64,000 nt of DNA, from NCBI GenBank assembly GCA_949358305.1, contig OX442315.1, positions 29,352,427-29,416,426 of the forward strand. The letters are read 5' to 3'. Origin of the DNA: Strigamia acuminata (lineage: Eukaryota; Arthropoda; Chilopoda; Geophilomorpha; Linotaeniidae). The notes under the pieces were generated by a model that was not told the origin of the DNA, made no database searches, and was given only the letters and a program-made list of their open reading frames with translations. Shown piece by piece: positions 1 through 10,200 of the stretch (position 1 is the first letter of the stretch; each line of letters begins with the position of its first letter). The position numbers were made by a program, and so were the translations under genes.

Positions 1-1002
1 TTTTACGTTGCCATTATCATTATAACTTGATATAAGGGCGAATTCCTTTGGGATAGTGTACGATTCATTAATACGATGCCAAACTCCATCACGCAAATAA
101 CGACCGGTAATATGCACATGATTATTGACACGGTTCATTGAAGTGGTGACTGAATTTGTATCACCCAATTTCAGTTCTAATATCCATTCGTCATCAGTGT
201 TTGTTACTTCTCCATAATGGGTCTCAGTAGCGCTCGTGCGATTAATAATTGTATTCAGCAATAGCAGTATGAACAGAAAAAAATAAGTGCTGCGAATGTC
301 TTTTTTCAGCCTGCAGAAACAAACAAAGAAATAATATGATTGGTTATACGAGGTTATACCTTATGTTTTTTCCTTAACCGTAACCGTCGTATTATATTTA
401 CATTTTGCAACTTGCAAAGTATCCTGATCATACAAAGACTCTTATTTTTTCGTAAATTCGTTCAAAACAAATTAAATCTACACTCGGATTTAAAATGCTT
501 GGAAAAACACATATAACTCACGGTTAATCAAAAATTATATAAATCTGACCAGCTGCAAGTTCCATGTATATTTTTCTACAAGTTTAGCTGGTATAATATT
601 CGACTTTATTTAACATAAATAGTTTGAGGCACCTGCAGTTTCCGTTTTCCCCCTCTTTATTAATTTACATAATTTATGGTCGCATTGCCGTATACGTTAA
701 AAACAAATTCTATTTTTTAATTTGACAAATCAAACCAAAAAAAAAAATCAACTTAGAGGTCACCAAATAAAACTTTTAAAAAAATCATCTATACAAACGT
801 TAAAAGCTCTCCGGGTGGGACCATATGTAAATTCAAAATTAAATAAATATAAAATGTAATTAACCACAGAATTTAATGACTAAATTATTTTTATCTATAA
901 TTCTATTCTGTTCTAACCGAGACATTTAACATTTCAACGTATGTTTCAGGATAAATAGCGTGTAAGTACATTTAAAATTGATGAACCTTACTTGAGTGTC
1001 AT
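1..1002 (-). CDS. HSP20/alpha-crystallin-like protein with hydrophobic leader (3' part outside window)
   Basis: Two exons are visible: 992-1002 (ATG at 1002-1000) and 310 down to the window edge. The intron 311-991 has a GTAAGG donor and a pyrimidine-rich CTGCAG acceptor, and the frame runs through. About 107 residues are encoded. The N-terminus is basic, followed by a hydrophobic stretch (STYFFLFILLLLNT) that reads as a signal peptide or signal anchor. From about residue 46 a beta-rich segment follows (EWILELKLGD, HVHITGRY, VWHRINESYTIP). This matches the order of an alpha-crystallin domain and the C-terminal domain of the next gene, including the shared INE-YTIP core. Classical small heat-shock proteins are cytosolic, so a leader is unusual. 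It is a paralogue of its minus-strand neighbour at 1726-3099. The C-terminus lies beyond position 1. The family call is inference from motif order; chaperone activity is not demonstrated. Confidence 0.7.
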
Positions 1003-1725
1003 CTTAGACGTGGAAAATGCCAACCCAAATTGTCCGTATAGTTGATGTAGTGAGCTGATTTCCAAACAGAAAGTACAATATGAAATAACTTCCTGCAAAA
1101 TCGTTCATTTATAGGAATTAATACAATCATTCAAGCTATAAAATTTAAATTATTCTAAGAGTATTGTGTCATTTGCTGATGCATCCCAGCGAAAGGTTAA
1201 ACGCGTCACATACTTTCTTCAATTTGGTTTCAATTTCAATAGAAATGCTGGTAATTAAACACTTCCCATTTACTATTCCAACTAGTAGTTAAAGGCAATA
1301 TCACCTTACCTTGACTCCTGAAGGTGATTTCTTCAGTCTTGCGCAACTTTCTCTGATGAATCGTCTTAGAAAAAAAATTAAATTTTCGTTAAAATCGCAA
1401 ATTTTTTGGGTATATATTCAAGGATATTTTTTTATCGAATTAAAAAACTAACTATACCGTATGGTTGGTTACTGATGTTTATTAAGTCATAAATTAAAGT
1501 TTAAACTTTTAAAGAAAAATTTGCACTTAAAAGCATGGTGACGGCTGACGGACGATTACACTTACCAGAGGTAAACGAAATAAACTCTTCCTATAAAACT
1601 TTTAGAAAAAAAAATTTCATATTGGCGGCAAATTTAAAAAAAAATAAATAATATAAAAAAAATAAAATAAAGAAGAAGAAGAAATAAGCGGTAAAATTTT
1701 CTATTTTTTAATTCTTTTACATCAT
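1003..1725. other. Intergenic, AT-rich
   Basis: This is the spacer between the two HSP20-like genes. It holds A/T homopolymer runs and no reading frame of note. It should contain the promoter of the leftmost gene and the 3' UTR of the 457-aa gene. A donor-like minus-strand GTAAGTG (complement of about 1559-1565) could belong to an untranslated exon, but nothing else supports that. Confidence 0.5.
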
Positions 1726-3099
1726 TTATATCAATCTCGCTGTTTCAAACGGCCAATCTTTGCATCCGTCCCACGGCCACTTGAATCCATCGTTAGTAAA
1801 CGGCCATTCAGGTCGATGCCATCCAAATGTATCTCTGTTACCTCTCGCTACGATAGTCCAAATCCCGTTTTTGGTATTGTGAACGACGTGCGGATAACAA
1901 TCAGGAATGGTATAAGTCTCATTTATTTTTTTCCACGACCTCCTTTGGGCGCAATAAATTCCCCGAACTTCGACCTTTTTGTCGGCTATGAATACTTTAA
2001 CGTGTCGAACAGCCAGTTTGCTAAAATCTAAAGTCAAAACCCACTTATCTTTGGTGGTCGTGACCTTTCCTATTGGTTCATCTGGAATACGTGTCGGGCG
2101 CAATCTGGGTTTCTGTTGTTTAGCAAATTCGTTAGGACTCGCAACTCCAACTTTTCGTTTTTCCCTTCTCCGCTCGGCAGCACATTTCATATCTTGTGTT
2201 CTAACTATCTTTCTAGCCTTCACTCGACTAGTAACATTTGATTTTGGAACAACATGTCGGGTTTTTTTCTTTCTTAATCTGTCTTTTTGCTTCGGTTTAC
2301 AAGCGGCGGGCGAAACAACTCTTCGGACTTTTTGTCTCTGTTGTCTTCGAACGGGCGGATTAATGTGTCGAACTTTTGGTTTCGCTTTCGCATTACGAAC
2401 AAGTGGTTTAATCTGTCGAGGTTTTACTTTCTGCTTATGACTTGGTGGATTAATCTGCCGGACCTTAGCTTTCGGCTTGTGGCAAGGTAGATTTCTCGGT
2501 GGATTTCTCTGTAGATTTCTCTGTCGATGCTTCATTTTCGGCTTGTGACGTTGTGCAATAGTCTGTCGGACTTTTGGTTTCTGCTTATGACTTGTTGCAT
2601 TAGCGGTAATCGGTTTCTGCTTATGACTTGCTGAATTACCGGTAACCGGTTTCAGCCTAAAACCAGGTGGAGTCACTAGTCGGGTATTTTTTCTACTTTT
2701 AACAATTCCGTCTTCTGCTTGAATCTGTCGGACACTTTTTTTAAATTCCCTGAAAGGCTCGATCGCACTTGGATGAGTCCTTTGGATTTCTTCTTCTTCG
2801 TCAGAATCGGTAGAAGTCGGACTCGCTGGAACTTCACGCGCCTTTCGGACTTCTTTTGCAGGCTCAGGCTCGTTACCACTACTCAGACTAGTTGGATGTG
2901 TTGGATATGGACAGTGTGGTCGTTTCGATCTATCTTCATGCCTTGGTTTATAAAACAGTCTGGCTCTTGAACTGTGGCTGCGAATAAAGTTAGAAGAAGT
3001 TGGCCTTATTTCTTTCTTCTTAACCCTTTTATGGGTACATCTTGATACCGCTTGTGAATGTTTATTTGTGCCTCCGCGCATTATAATTTCTTGCCTCAT
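1726..3099 (-). CDS. Basic-repeat protein with C-terminal HSP20-like domain
   Basis: Single-exon reading frame of 457 aa; the ATG at 3099-3097 is the first in frame and a second Met occurs at residue 7. Residues 1-70 are basic and Ser/Arg-rich. Residues 96-105 form an acidic Ser/Asp/Glu patch. Residues 145-300 are a strongly basic, degenerate repeat built on units such as KPKVRQINPP and SHKQK, with no predicted fold. Residues 351-420 form an HSP20-like beta domain (WVLTLDF, VKVFIADKKVEVRG, KKINETYTIPD, GIWTIVARG). A Trp-rich tail follows at 425-450 (WHRPEWPF, FKWPWDGCKDWPF). The same domain occurs in the gene to its left, so they are tandem relatives. The basic region suggests binding to nucleic acid or another polyanion, but that is inference. 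The length is far above that of normal small HSPs (about 150-250 aa). Being intronless, it could be longer at the 5' end. Confidence 0.75.
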   Translation of the reverse strand: MRQEIIMRGGTNKHSQAVSRCTHKRVKKKEIRPTSSNFIRSHSSRARLFYKPRHEDRSKRPHCPYPTHPTSLSSGNEPEPAKEVRKAREVPASPTSTDSDEEEEIQRTHPSAIEPFREFKKSVRQIQAEDGIVKSRKNTRLVTPPGFRLKPVTGNSASHKQKPITANATSHKQKPKVRQTIAQRHKPKMKHRQRNLQRNPPRNLPCHKPKAKVRQINPPSHKQKVKPRQIKPLVRNAKAKPKVRHINPPVRRQQRQKVRRVVSPAACKPKQKDRLRKKKTRHVVPKSNVTSRVKARKIVRTQDMKCAAERRREKRKVGVASPNEFAKQQKPRLRPTRIPDEPIGKVTTTKDKWVLTLDFSKLAVRHVKVFIADKKVEVRGIYCAQRRSWKKINETYTIPDCYPHVVHNTKNGIWTIVARGNRDTFGWHRPEWPFTNDGFKWPWDGCKDWPFETARLI

Positions 3100-5638
3100 T
3101 TTTTCTGTTTTGTAATTTAATTAGGCGTACGATCTGTGTTGAAGTCTGCTCAGCTATCTGCGTCGGTGGACACGTTCACGTACAAATTTATTCATTCAGA
3201 ATAGTGCTGCTAAAAAGACGAGCAAAAATTGTATTAATTATTGCTGGAATTACACCGGATAAAGTTATTAATGTTCTGAACAGACCTGCTGTCAAAATAA
3301 TTTTGAAAGAGTCTCAAAAGTTAAAAATCTACCAATTCATGCCAGACAATCTGTTGTCATAGATACAATTCACTATTAATTCAATTATTCAATTGTTTGT
3401 TTGCTTGTTTGTTTGTTATCGGATTTAACGTTTTGAGTTGGAATCATTCTCATAGTAAAATCTTTCATCAATATTATTGTTTTAATCTAAATCTCATATT
3501 TACATTTTAAAAAAATCCAACCGGGATCGTACACAGAAAAAAGAATAAAAAAACGTGAAAAGCAAAAGATGATAAACAAATTGTATTGCTGTGATTCATG
3601 TTGTATCATGTTTCATAAATGAAAAAAAGAATTAAAAGTGTAAGTGCTAAAATTTTTCATGGTTCAACTAGTTCAAAAACACCTGGAAGGAAATTAAAGT
3701 TGAATTCAAAATGGCTGAATCCGATTACATGTATTTTCGACCAATAGTGTATGAGAATATTCTACGTTACTATTACATCAGTTAGACATCGAGGAAATGC
3801 ATTTTTTATCCAGTTGAGATACAAAACATTTCCTAAAAAAATAAATAAAAATATATTAATATCTATTTAATTTCATTGCTCTAAAAATATATTACCAATC
3901 ATTCAAATGAAATGAGTTCACCGCTACAGTGAGAAATCTCAATTTGCATATAAAACTTTATGAAGTTACGACGCATTTCGAAATGATGAGTCAAGATACA
4001 CCATAAACCATTCAAATTAAGGAGGAAAGAATTACACAAAACAAAACTAAATGAAATTCATATTTAGACATCAAGGTAATCGCTAGCATGAAACAAGTGG
4101 AAAGTAATAGAAACAATGCTCACAATTTCCAGAGATGACAATTCTAAGAAATAAAATTCCTACGCCAGACTAATAATATTTAGAAAACAAAACGCTTAAT
4201 TTTACAATTAATGTTAAAAATTCCGGAGATGCATTGCAATGTTCTTTAACAAAGTCTTTTGGTATCTGCCTGCAAACTAGGCATGAGGCAATCATTTGTT
4301 TACCAGCACTTGCCAAAATAAAAATTTGTTCCGAAATCCATACGCTTGCCTTCTTTCAGATAATAACAACAGCAGTGGTGTTTGGACACGATTGTGTGGC
4401 AGTAAGGATTGCGCTAATTTTCGATGCTGGCACTCATCTCGTACCCCCAATTACGCGGTGAATAAAAATCCACGAATTTCGGGGAAATTCATAAATATTT
4501 ATTCCAATAATTTAGGAGGGAAAAATATTGCTTCCAACAACATAACGTGTGTACCGTGAACAGTTTCTACTTCGGATGAATGACAGAACTGATTAAATCC
4601 TTAAAAATTCTTGACCTAAAATATGCAAAATATATAGACAAAGTGTGGATAATTTAAATTACCATTCAATAATACATTTTTATCCACAGGCAGTTTACAC
4701 CAGCTGGCACATTACTGGATAAGCAGGTCTCTCCACTACAATTGTGTCATCAACGTAAAACAATGACTGATCATAAACCTAGATTAAAATCCAAATTTGA
4801 TTAAATTTGATTCTTGAATTGGCGTGACAATATTCACCGTTTGGTTCATTTAAGTACGGTCCGTAATTTAAGGTTACTTCATCAATAAAATAAGTTCTTC
4901 ACCGTTTCGATTGAGTTCTAAAATGTTAAAAGTACTGTATGCAATTAGAAATATCAAAATATTGTGCCGTACCCTATGATGCAGATGCCGATAATTTAAC
5001 TCGTCGATGTTGCTATTGTCCATGTTTACCACCACACATGCTGCGCAATTTGGTGTTTGCGCAGTTTGATCGAAATAAATAAACCATCATATTCATAGCT
5101 CCCATTAACATCTATGCAAAACCTCAAGTAGCTATGCCTCAAACGTGCTTCCATGTTGTTTGAGTAACAAGAAAAGATGAATGCGATCCGAACCAATGTT
5201 AGAACTGTAATAGTGACGTATTATAATATACTCGAATTGCTCTATACTGAAAAATTCAAACGTCATATCATTGATGGCTCTTCGAATCACGTGATCTCTT
5301 ATTAAAACGGAATCACAGTATATTTTCTATAAGATTTTTAAAAATTGTAATTAAAAACCAATAAAATTTAAAAATAAAATAAAAAATATTAATTGCATGT
5401 AAAATTATGTAATAAATCTTTACCATTTTTACAATTATTTTTGCCAATTACTTCGCAGGCATTACTTTACCATCTGTTGCCTCCGCTTTGAAATGAAAAT
5501 GGCGATCAACTGCTTGTTTTGATTCGCAAGCGAAGTTTTATATTTTATCCCGTGATTTATATTAGTAATTATAAAAATTTGAGATTCGAATTTTATAATT
5601 TATACACATTTCAATTACAGATATTATCGATTGGAACG
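3100..5638. other. Divergent intergenic region
   Basis: This region lies between the divergently transcribed basic-repeat gene (minus) and the PPCDC gene (plus), so it should hold both promoters. It contains a GTTT-rich stretch near 3395-3417 and otherwise unstructured AT-rich DNA. Frames at 4234-4461 and 4296-4559 overlap each other and resemble nothing known. An AAAATGGCGATC motif just upstream of PPCDC (about 5496-5507) resembles a YY1/Pho-type promoter motif. An acceptor-like TTCAATTACAG ends at 5620, so the PPCDC leader may be spliced, but no matching donor was identified. Confidence 0.5.
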
Positions 5639-6250
5639 ATGGAAAAAGCAAGTACGAGTTTAAAAGACGAAGCTATTAGCGACATAAAACCTCATCGAGT
5701 TCTTATCGGTTGCACTGGTAGTGTAGCATCAATCAAAATCCCCAAGTTAGTGGATGAACTCAATGAAGTAAAACTTAATAAGCGTTTAGAGATTCAAATT
5801 GTGTGTACCGAGCATTCCTTGCATTTCTTTGATTCTTCCACATCACCCGTCAGATTGTACCGTGATAGTGATGAATGGGACACCTGGAAAACTATGAAAG
5901 ATCCAGTGCTGCATATTGAGCTACGTAGATGGGCCGATTTATTTGTTATTGCTCCATTAGATGCCAATACATTAGCCAAAATGGCTAATGGTATGTGTGA
6001 TAATTTAATCACCTGTGTAGCGAGGGCTTGGGACCCTAAAAAGCCTCTTCTTTTCTGTCCTGCCATGAATACGTTCATGTGGGAACATCCATTGACAGCC
6101 GTTCATATTGAGAATTTAAAAAAATTAGGTTACGTTGAGATACCAGTTGTTAAAAAAACACTAGCTTGTGGTGATACGGGATACGGTGCAATGGCTGAGG
6201 TGTCAACAATCGTTAATGAAGTGGTGAATGCACTCGAAAATCAAACGTGA
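5639..6250 (+). CDS. PPCDC: Phosphopantothenoylcysteine decarboxylase
   Basis: This enzyme decarboxylates 4'-phospho-N-pantothenoylcysteine to 4'-phosphopantetheine in cytosolic coenzyme A synthesis, using bound FMN. The frame encodes 203 aa, close to the human enzyme (about 204 aa). Visible motifs are the N-terminal flavin-binding GCTGSVA (24-30), the catalytic histidine in VLHIELRRWAD (His92), PLDANTLAKMA (106-116), the substrate-clamp motif PAMNTFMW (141-148) and the catalytic cysteine in ACGDTGYGAMAE (Cys177). The frame is open to 5519, but the ATG at 5639 gives the usual family length and follows a likely acceptor at 5620. The coding region has no intron. A polyadenylation signal lies 157 bases after the stop. 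It converges on the minus-strand BEL element and the 12-cysteine cluster. Confidence 0.96.
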   Translation: MEKASTSLKDEAISDIKPHRVLIGCTGSVASIKIPKLVDELNEVKLNKRLEIQIVCTEHSLHFFDSSTSPVRLYRDSDEWDTWKTMKDPVLHIELRRWADLFVIAPLDANTLAKMANGMCDNLITCVARAWDPKKPLLFCPAMNTFMWEHPLTAVHIENLKKLGYVEIPVVKKTLACGDTGYGAMAEVSTIVNEVVNALENQT

Positions 6251-6793
6251 GAAAATGTAATTTTCTAACCTGGATTTACTAATAATTTGTGTGTTCGAAA
6301 CGATTCTCAATTTACCAAAGTGAAAAATTAATTTTGAATATCTTTGTTTGATATTAATATTTCTATTTTGATACCGTTTTGTAACGTTGAGATTTTGTCT
6401 TAATTAAATAAACAGCTTAATTATCTGTTTAAATATTTTGTTTCTTATTTCAGTTTATTCAGGTAATTTATATGTTCATTTAGTAAATTGCTAGAAAGTC
6501 ATATACAACTCGCTTAATTCTCATCAGACAGTTATTTCTCACAAATTCAGACTTAAGTTACAAGATTTTTCAATAATGTGGTTGGTGATTTGAATGACTA
6601 GATACACAAAAGCGAAACAAAACTTTCTTACGGTAATGAATAAACAGCTCGTTGCAAATACTAAAATACAAAAATGATGAATAGAAGTTGCGAGTTTAAA
6701 GTTTAAACACCTGAATGCCGATCAGGTGCATTTACACAGTTAAAAGTTAGTATTTTATATCTAACAAATTAAATAGCGTAGAATGTACACACA
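6251..6793. other. Convergent 3' region
   Basis: The PPCDC 3' UTR enters from the left. From the right this stretch is what remains of the original downstream DNA of the 12-cysteine gene at 12947-14221, pushed about 6.1 kb away by the BEL insertion. A minus-strand AATAAA (complement of 6454-6459) may be the original polyadenylation signal of that gene. No open frame. Confidence 0.45.
6407..6412 (+). terminator. Polyadenylation signal for PPCDC
   Basis: A perfect AATAAA lies 157 bases downstream of the PPCDC stop codon and is the first such hexamer after it on this strand. Confidence 0.6.
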
Positions 6794-6798
6794 ACATA
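6794..6798. repeat. Left target-site duplication of BEL element (ACATA)
   Basis: ACATA directly abuts the left LTR and is repeated at 12924-12928 directly after the right LTR. Five bases is the usual duplication length for BEL/Pao integrases. Confidence 0.9.
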
Positions 6799-7198
6799 TT
6801 TCGAGACTTCGAAATAATCTAGCTGCGATTGCAGCACGCGCGAGCAACAATTTGAGACGTATTTTTAAACTTAACTAATTTTAATCGTTGAAGATTTTAA
6901 CAAGGAAAATCGCGTGGTGACACACGATGATACAGGTAAAAAAGATGGTGGTCAATCCCAAAAACGGGGTCAACTTCCGGTCAACAAGGACCGGTCAAAA
7001 TTACAGATTACACACCAGAGGGCACTCTTGGTGTCCCTCGATCAAAAAACACTATTGTCGTTAAAACATTACCAATACAATTCGATATTCGATAAAAACA
7101 ATTACAAAGAGACTTAAAACACTTTTCGAAATAAAACACTAAAATTAAACATAAATTGAAATCATTACTAAACATTAAATCCAAATCTGGATTTTACA
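6799..7198 (-). repeat. 3' LTR of the BEL element
   Basis: 400 bp. On the element strand it begins TGTAAAATCC and ends GTCTCGAAA. It carries four GGTCAA hexamers (starting at 6950, 6968, 6979 and 6993) and a CTCF-like CACCAGAGGGCAC (about 7013-7025). The 67-codon frame at 6914-7117 inside it is not a credible gene. Confidence 0.95.
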
Positions 7199-7222
7199 TT
7201 GCCGGGGGAAAAAACCACAAAT

Positions 7223-10200
7223 CTAATTGTCGTCGGCGACTTCCAACGAGCAAAGTCTCTGCACCGGTCTTCTTAACGTTTTCCCTCCCGGCAGCATCAT
7301 CTCGCAAGATCGAATTTTCCCATCTCTACCGTCAAACGTCTTCGTAATTTTCGCCGTCTTCCACGTCATGCGTGGCTGACCCTGTTCCTGCACGAGGACT
7401 AAATCGTTAACGCAAATCTCTTTAGATGCTCGTACTCGTCGAAATTCCCTCAACTCCACGAGGTACTCATGGGACCAACGACGCCACAATAAATTTGTAA
7501 ATCTCTGGCGCAACTTCCATCGTTTAACTAACTCCGTTCTCTTCGAAATATCGACGTGATGCTCCGAGTTGTAAATGTCGGGCAAACTTGAAATTCGGGT
7601 CCCGATCAAAAAATGTGATGGCGACAGCGGTTCTTGCTCTGTCGGATCGTCCGTCACGTAGGTTATAGGGCGCGAGTTTATTATTGCTTCGACCTCCGTC
7701 AATACAGTTGTCAGTCCCTCAAAACAAAGCGACGATCTTCCCAGAACTTTCTTCAGACTCAATTTGACCGTCTTGACGAGGCGCTCCCAAAAGCCTCCCC
7801 ACCAAGGAGCCAACTCGACAATGAATTTCCATTGTATCTTGTTGTGAGATAAAAATCCCTGGAACTCTTCGCCTGCAAATCCATTTATGAACAGCGCCAA
7901 ATCCTTTTCTGCCCGCTTAAACGTTTTTGCGTTGTCCGAATACACGATACTCGGAATTCCTCGTCGTGATATCAAACGTTTGAATGCCAGAATAAACTTT
8001 TCTGTCGTCAGGTCTGAAACTAACTCCAGATGTACGGCTCGTACTACCGCGCAGGTGAATAATGCGATATAACATTTCTCGCCACTCCGCATGTAAAGTG
8101 GGCCCGCGAAATCCACGCCTATTATCTGGAAGGGGGCAGCACGATTGATGCGGTCAGAAGGGAGAAGCCCGATGGCTTGTGTCATCAGCTTCGAGTTCAC
8201 GCGACGGCACGTTATGCATTTGGACACGTAACTTTTTATCGTTTTTCTGGCTCTTCGGGTCCAAAATCTTGAGCGAAATTCTGCCAACGTATCTCCCAGT
8301 CCTCCATGCAAGGCACGTAAATGACAGTCCCTTATTATCAATTTGGTCATCGGCGAGTCCGCGTCCAATACGACTGGATAAATGAAGTTTTTCGATCCGA
8401 TGTGGTCGCGAATTCGAGAATTTATTCTTAGTACTTCTCTCTCGTCGATGATTAATTCCACTTGCGATAGCGGTGATTCTCTGTTTAATTTCACAGCGCT
8501 CTGCACGCAATCCAATTCCTCTGCGAACCTTGAACGCTGAGCATGGCGGAACCAATATGTTTCTGCTGCCTCGATTTCCTCAGTTTTCAGCGGTCCGACA
8601 ATTGATTGATTCTTTCTCGAGTTTCGAATGAAGCGTAGCATCCAGGCTGTGATCCTTACGACTCTTGTCCAACTGCTGTAGTTTTCCAGGGCGAATATCG
8701 GCTCCATTTTTTCCGCCGATCGAGTCGCGTTGACGCTCGTGCAATTTTCTTCGAACTCTTCAAGTTGGGTTTCTAATTCTGCGCTTATTTCTTGTGGCCA
8801 ATGTTCTTCACCTTTTCGTAGCCACTCGGGGCCCTGCCACCACTCGTTATCGTCAACCAGTTTCACTGCTTCCATCCCTCTCGTCAATTTATCCGCAGGA
8901 TTTACCCTGCCGGGGCAGTGTCGCCAAGATTCGACGTCGGTGTTTGTACGAATTTCCCGTACTCGATTCGCGATGAAAGGATTAGTTTTCTTCTGTTGCT
9001 GTTGGATCCAAAAGTATGTAATTGAAGAGTCGGTCCAACAATGCATTTTCTTGATTTCCAAAACTCGTAACTTCACTGCAACGCGTGATGACAAAAGGGC
9101 GCTCATGAGTTCCAATTTTGGCAAAGTAAGTGGCTTCAACGGCGCAACGCGTGACTTGGACATGCACAACGACACGTCGACAGTTCCATTTGTTTCTGTG
9201 CGCACGTAAACTACGACGCCGTACGCCTTCGGACTCGCGTCGCAAAAGAGATGAATTTCCTGTTGAGAGTTGTCGCTCAAGTTTGGACTGTACGGTCGTT
9301 TGACTGAGATTGTTCGTAATGTTGTCACCTGTTCGTACCATTCACACCACCGCTTGGCAATGTCGGGGGGCAAGGGGACGTCCCAATCGATTTTTCTGGA
9401 CCACAACTCCTGAAACATGAGTTTTCCGACGATCGCGAATGGTGAGGCGAAGCCCAACGGGTCATAAATTTTCGCCACTGCTTGTACAATCGCCCTCTTC
9501 GATCCTTGACCGCTTTCTGGTTTCTTTTCAGCCCATTCTCCTATTTCGAGTTGAAGTCTATCGGTCTCGTAATTCCAAATCAAACCTAGCACGGTAGTTT
9601 GACCATTTTCGGCGGCGATAATTTCTTCATCTTCGGGGATCTCCTTAGCAAATATTTCTCGTAGTCGTGGAGAATTCGAATGCCATTTTCTTAAAGGCAA
9701 ATGCGCGTCCATCATCAACTTCCGCGCCTCATAAAAAACGGTCAAAACTTGATTTTCAGCTCGCATCGAATCCAGAAGGTCGTCCACGTAAAATTTCTCT
9801 CGAATCTGCTTGACGGTGTCCGGATACAAATTCTCCATTTCGTCCAGATGCATTTGGATCGTGTCGTTTAACGAGTAGGGACTGGAACTGACTCCAAACG
9901 TGACTCGCTTCTGACGCATAATTCTTGGCACGAGGAATTCCAAACCGTCCCAATTCTCTGGTACCCACAAAAAACTAACAAAGTTCCGGTCGCAAAGTCT
10001 TAGCAGAAGCTGCAAAAATGCTTTTTCGATGTCCGAGATGTACGCTACAAGCTCACGTCGGAATAGCACCAAAAGTTTCAATATTTCCGGTAACAAATTG
10101 GGGCCGCTGTCCAAACAATCGTTCAGCGAAAGCTCGTTCTTTCCCTTTGATGACGCGTCGAAAACAATACGAATTTTTGTCGTCGCACGATCCTCTCGCA

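Noticed and set aside
1816-2970. Plus-strand frames opposite the 457-aa gene
   Set aside because: They are antisense to a frame with clear domain similarity and strongly biased repeat composition.
6914-7117. 67-codon frame in the left LTR, identical frame at 12639-12842 in the right LTR
   Set aside because: It lies wholly inside the LTRs, antisense to the element, with no family features; the duplication only reflects LTR identity.
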